In this document: positions 59,245 through 64,000 of the stretch, piece by piece
How the letters are laid out: every line of letters begins with the position of its first letter
How positions within the stretch are numbered: position 1 is the stretch's first letter
Origin: Straminergon stramineum
Lineage: Eukaryota; Streptophyta; Bryopsida; Hypnales; Calliergonaceae
Length of the DNA stretch: 64,000 nucleotides
Reading direction: 5' to 3'
Assembly: GCA_963920665.1 (NCBI GenBank)
Contig: OY987272.1
Coordinates: 10,917,001 to 10,981,000 of the forward strand
Position numbers and translations under genes: made by a program
Notes under the pieces: model-generated
Told to the model about the DNA's origin: nothing
What the model saw: the letters and a program-made list of their open reading frames with translations, nothing else
The model's database searches: none

Positions 59245-61563
59245 AAGGGCCTCTTCACACTACGGCCGTCCAAGTTGAGAGGCCGTGGGATTAAGTGGCC
59301 AAATTTTGGTGAGAGTTTAAGAAAATGAGCAATAAATGGGCCAAAAAAATTAGAAATTTGAACCTTCGGCCGGCCATTGTGTGAAGCCTTTAACCCTTGA
59401 ACGCCAGGCTGCTGACCGTGGAAATCGGCCATTTTGGAATCGTGTGATATCATCCACTATAGAAAAAATAGAAATACTCATTGGGAGTCAAACTACTATA
59501 GAAGATCTTCCCTTTCCACCCCTAATTCCGAGGATGAATAGTTGCAATTACGTCCTACACAGGAGAATTCCTTGTCATTCATCGGACAATAATTGTCCAC
59601 TGCGTCGTTCAAGGGTTAAAGGCCAAAGTCCAAAGTCCAAGCCCAAAGTCCAAACCTATTCCATTTTTTTGACTTCTATCCTTTCTCTCCACATTAATCC
59701 ATCCACTTTCTGAAATCTTCAATAATTTGTCACCCATGTGACAGTTTTTTCACGCTAAAGGTTAAAAAAACATGAGAAAGGAGTCAAAAATGACCTTGGA
59801 AAAATAATTACAGCACATGCTCTCATCATCAAACAAGGAATATGAAGGATATAAATGGAATAAAAAGGTGGCATTAAACATTGAGAGGAAGTAGGTTCAT
59901 TGAATGTTAAGACTCACCATTTTAGTAGTGGAGACTAGGTTTCAAACCTAAATGGCGCCACAAAAAAGATTTTTATTGACACTTCCTTGATAGATTCAGA
60001 TTAGATTCTTTGTCCCTTTCAAAGATCAAATTCAAAAATTGATACTAAGATTCACTCTTGCTATACGAGCAAAAAATCATCATCAGTTTAGTATATAGAA
60101 ATAGAACATATATGAACTTAAACCACTTTTTATTGGTCAAAGTTGAGAAATATGTTAACAACTCAGAAACTATAAATCAATATCTATGTTTAGCAAGCTT
60201 AGACATACCTGTTAATGTAAACAGGTGATAATTAAGCCTTAATTATATAGAAATAAATCACAAACAAAGGTCCATAACTGTAAGTCCAAGAATGCAGAGT
60301 ATATACGAAGGAATTTTGGCCACTTTGACCAGACCAGAGCTAGGCTTTAAACATACCAACAATGAAGTGACAACATATATTCACAACACCTTTAACAACA
60401 AAATGAAAATGTAAGTACATAAATCCTTAACCGAAGTATCACCTAGTATGGTGCCAACGTCTGTGTCCAGTAATCAGAGGTATGACAATTATCGATACTA
60501 TTGCAAACACTAAACCCTACATATTAGTGTCCAGAAAGCAAATAGATGAACAAATTTGACTCATAAAGTTGGGCTTAGGCAACTTTCGATGACTCTCTTG
60601 GATTGGTGTTCCAAGTTATGCATGCAATTGTCTTTCAAGCCCTTCAAAACACCAAAAGCGTAGTTTGAAAATTTTTGAACAAAAATCCTCAAGAGGTGGC
60701 AATCCTCACCTGTACCCATGCAAACAAGCAAACTGTTAATATGCTAGTAAACGTATACAAGGTGTCTACAAATTCCCACTACTTGTTATTGTAAAATCGC
60801 TAGAGAAAAGACATTCAATCATGTGCTAAATGCTAATAAAAGAACTCTAGTTCCAGAATAAAGGATTAGCTTCATAACTGGACACTACATCACCTGTTGA
60901 CCACTGTTTTGTGAGCCTAGCACCATTGCAGCAAAATCCTCACACCAAATACGAAGTATAGCCCCTAACTTCAAGTACTATAACTTGCTTTGTGTTATGA
61001 GCAAAATGCAAGTAAGCAGAATGCTTTTGCACAAATCACATCACCTAGTCTCGATACAGATTAAGGATGAGTATTGAGTAACTGGTGTTGAAGGAGAAGC
61101 CTTCAAGCCACCACTTACCAACCTCTTAAACAAATATTAATATTGTGTATTAAGGCACAAGCCTCAAGATATCAACATATCAATTCTCTAATAAACCAGG
61201 GTTTACAAAGATGAAGATTGGGGGGGGGGGGGTATTAACTGAAGCTTTCATAATGAATGAGTTGCCGATATTATTAAAGGCACACATTTAGGAGATTAGT
61301 TGTATAACACTTCCTAATTTAATCTAACCTTCTTTTCATTTTTGTCTATCCCAAAGATATACAATAGTTTGGAAATAAGTATTAGAATAACGGTAGACTT
61401 TTGGAAAAACTTAGATAGTAAGCCCAAGATATTTAAGTCTAAAAGAGAAAAAAAACAAAAAATAAATAAACAAATAAACAGGCCGAACTTTTGGGTTTCT
61501 GCAATCTCATTGGTTGAAACCGACGGACTCTCAACCTTACGCCGATATGTAAAGTGGCCCTAA
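59245..61563. mobile_element. AGGGCC-TIR transposon, family C copy 2
   Basis: Left AGGGCCTCTTCACACTACGG and right end ATGTAAAGTGGCCCTAA match the termini of 1741-2544. The left ~700 bp is closely similar to that copy except for a clean 230-bp insertion (the nested TTAA element). The right 80 bp (GGCCGAACTTTTGGGTTTCT onward) also matches. The middle ~1.48 kb (59965-61440) has no counterpart in copy 1; it is either internal sequence lost there or another insertion, and includes a poly(G) tract near 61220. No transposase frame. Confidence 0.75.
59390..59619. mobile_element. TTAA element, family A copy 3, nested in family C copy 2
   Basis: The left end TTAACCCTTGAACG and right end CGTTCAAGGGTTAA are perfect 14-bp inverted repeats. 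The 230-bp unit matches 13230-13458 and 4391-4615. The surrounding element lacks it in its paralogue (junction GTGTGAAGCCTCCAAAGTCC near 1876-1895), proving insertion. This is the best-preserved A copy. Confidence 0.9.
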
Positions 61564-63355
61564 GGGGACCCATACTAATTAATTGACATTCTATACCATA
61601 CAAATATCTACCTTTATTGTACATCAATAGTTATTGAAGTGTCCAAGGGATGAACATTAGGTTTCAAACATCTACAATTTTCTATAATCAATTCCTTTAA
61701 TTTTTTGGTCCCCTTCATACCCCTATTCAATGTAGAAAGATGGATAATCATGGAGATTGCAATTATTTTGGGTAATTTTATACCTTGAATTGAAATTACT
61801 ATGAGTTTTGGAAGCCAAAAGTTGGTTTGGACCCATATCTAATGTATAGAGTCCTTCATAATTGTTCATTCAAAGACTACTTTGGCTCTCAAAACCAAGA
61901 ATTGATGGTTGGAAATCAACCATAGTCTTTGTTGAATTTTTGAGTACCTATAGAGTGCCCATGGGGCCCTCTGAAATGGGTGGTTCTTCCACCGCACACC
62001 CAATTTTCTATAGTAGTGTGCATTGAGGCAAAAGATGCATAATTCAAGAAGTCCATTTAGGTGAATTTAGGCATAAATTAGAGTAGCAAATGTGGTGATT
62101 TTTCTAGAAAACCATGACTTAGATTAGTGAGGAAAAAAACCACATTGCATAAGGTTTCTCTTAGTCAACACCAATTTAGTTTCTCTTTATTTCTTTATTC
62201 AATGAGCATGTTCAAGAAACACACTACAAGGTTGTTGTTGTTTTGTCAAGAAGAGAGATTGATTTCACTTTGCCTACAAGGGCCTAAAAGCCCTTTGCGA
62301 CAATATAGTATATGATGTATTTGGTGGTATTTGAACAGGAAAAAATTGACCAAATATGTTTTAGTACAAAGTAAATTAATGATCATGATAGTATATAAAT
62401 AAAAATGTATCACAATTCATCTATTAAACGACAATTGAAGAGTTATAAAGCGAAATACAGGTTGTATAGAGGGACACCAAGGATCTTTCAAGGGTTAAGG
62501 TAACAATCTTGCCTCTACTAGGTATCAAACCCATATCCATGCCATTCAGTTTGGATATCTCATCACCATTATCCAATACTGTAGGGTCATCTTAGACCAA
62601 ATGAATACTAGATTTATTTTTTACATTTTTTATAGAGTGCCAAAGAGGTGATATGAAATGTTATAGTGATACTCCAAATTTCAACATTCATCCACATATT
62701 GGATAGAAAATATCCCATTAGCGCATATCACATGTCCCTATTAATTTTGTTTTCATCCACAATTTGATGATTTCATTCACGATTTCTTTGATTCAGAATT
62801 TCTAGCAAAAAAATTCACAGTTGGTTCCCATTTTTCAACCAAATTATTTTTTTCTAGTGCAATCAGGCACCAGAAAGCCAAAATTAAAAGCCCCCTGTCT
62901 TTAATAAATTCCTTCTTCAGAACCATATGGACCAAGCAAGTGACCAGCTAGTATTAATTGACGTGGACACTTTCATGTAAAAGCATTAGGCACTGGCGCA
63001 ATTATGGAGGAAAGGAGTTTGACAGGATGATTGACGAAAATTCGCCCAGGAAAAAACCCGAAAAACACTGCCCCCAGATGGATGTAAGAATGCACTCGCA
63101 AACAACTAGCCAGAGTCCACCTTAGACGCAGCGTAACTTAATCACAAGTTTGGAACAACCTCCCATTGTAACAGACTATGGCAAGTGCATATAATTGGGG
63201 AAAACAAAATTGGAGAATGGGCAAATGAAAAACAGTGATAAGCCTCGATGTACTATTCTCATCCTCCATTCAAGCAAAAATTTCTGTAATGGCATGAGGG
63301 CAAACTCTTCATTCTGGCCATGAAGATGATGGGTTGTTCTACACTGATAGGGGTA
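61564..63355. other. Intergenic, no gene seen
   Basis: AT-rich. About 62195-62280 resembles 32925-33000 inside a B element, and TTTCAAGGGTTAA near 62487-62499 looks like an isolated A-family right end. From about 62930 the DNA is slightly richer in GC, but no exon could be supported. Confidence 0.4.
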
Positions 63356-64000
63356 TTAACCTCTAGAGGACCAAGCTGTGTTTTTTTGGCAACATAGTGA
63401 TTTTAGACAGCTCACTACAAATAGAAAAATTCACTATATTTTTTGAAATTTTTTTTGGATGTGGGGACGAGGAGTACCTTGTCACTCCACAAAAAAAAAT
63501 TACAACCAGATATGCCTATGAATAGTTATGGGGGCAAAATGTCATTTTTCATGGACAGGGGGCAGCATGGACAGGATAATTAACACTACAGGGAAATTTG
63601 CTTGGAAATGCCTAGAAGAGATTGAGCAAAGTCTCGGGCAACCTCTCACCTAGGTTCAGACCAGGGTAATTCTTTGACATTCTCTGAATTAATAAATTTC
63701 ACCCAATGTAGAAGGAGGTGGTGGCAAGGAGGTAGATTCTTTGTAGCTTCCTTCAACCTAACAAATAGGTTACTCCTAATTACAAACTGAAATAGAAACA
63801 AAAACATCCACAAAAACAATAACAAATGACATTTGACAAATGACCATCAAAATTTTTTGATTGATAGTAGAATCAATTAGTTATTTGAAATGTTGTGGGA
63901 TAGAGTGTGGAGAGGTTGCTTTTATAATCAAATCCATTGCCTATTATGAATTCTCAAAGGGTATGGGACAATTTGAAGATGAGAGTTTGACCACTCATTG
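63356..64000. mobile_element. Possible inverted TTAA element, family B copy 5 (partial)
   Basis: TTAACCTCTAGAGGACCAAG followed by a T-rich stretch and TGGCAAC matches the inverted right end of family B. The opposite end was not found before the window stops, so the extent is unknown. The remainder to 64000 is AT-rich with no gene. Confidence 0.4.

Noticed and set aside
59930..59960. tRNA-like or Pol III B-box-like sequence (GGTTTCAAACC) in family C copies
   Set aside because: A matching A-box and a tRNA fold are not evident, and the element has DNA-transposon inverted ends.
1..64000. CRISPR arrays, rRNA or tRNA genes, LTR retrotransposons
   Set aside because: No regular spacer arrays, no rRNA core sequences, no convincing tRNA cloverleaf, and no paired LTRs with reverse transcriptase or integrase motifs were seen.

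Overview
This is a nuclear window from a land plant. Five spliced, GT-AG, protein-coding genes of GC content near 50% sit in AT-rich, repeat-laden intergenic DNA. The proteins are plant types: an A-type cytochrome P450, a trichome-birefringence-like O-acetyltransferase, a GH3 acyl-amido synthetase, MED14 and a Yos1-like protein. The compact introns, absence of intact LTR retrotransposons and many small terminal-inverted-repeat (TIR) elements would suit a moss-like or other seed-free plant, but I cannot name the species from the sequence.

Layout: 1-6 kb is repeats: a GC-rich retroposon with a clear target-site duplication (TSD), then TIR elements. 6.1-10.4 kb is a four-exon P450 (+). 12.0-13.0 kb is a tiny three-exon Yos1/IER3IP1-type gene (-), assembled here from short exons. 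13.2-14.8 kb is a chain of three abutting TIR elements. 16.0-18.1 kb holds three copies of a ~230-bp dispersed repeat. 17.2-21.2 kb is a five-exon TBL/DUF231 gene (-), whose second intron folds into an exceptional long hairpin and whose fourth intron holds a tandem duplication split by a repeat insertion. 21.2-23.7 kb is moderately GC-rich leader/promoter-like DNA with short ORFs. 23.7-37.9 kb is a gene desert with several MITE-like elements. 37.9-47.5 kb is MED14 (+), about ten exons, with two 48-codon upstream ORFs. 49.0-53.5 kb is a six-exon GH3 gene (-), tail-to-tail with MED14. 53.5-64 kb is repeats: a degenerate array built on a CCACAATTTAATTGCTAC-like motif, a 188-nt snap-back palindrome, a TTAA-flanked element and a nested pair of TIR elements.

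The genes do not form a pathway. They cover redox or specialised metabolism (P450), cell-wall acetylation (TBL), ER-Golgi traffic (Yos1), transcription (MED14) and hormone conjugation (GH3). The more novel content is non-coding: the ~460-nt fold-back filling the TBL intron; two families of non-autonomous elements bounded by TTAA with CCC...GGG termini (piggyBac-like ends, rarely discussed in plants) that repeatedly abut; and a short retroposon family with two TSD-supported insertions, one inside the P450 gene.
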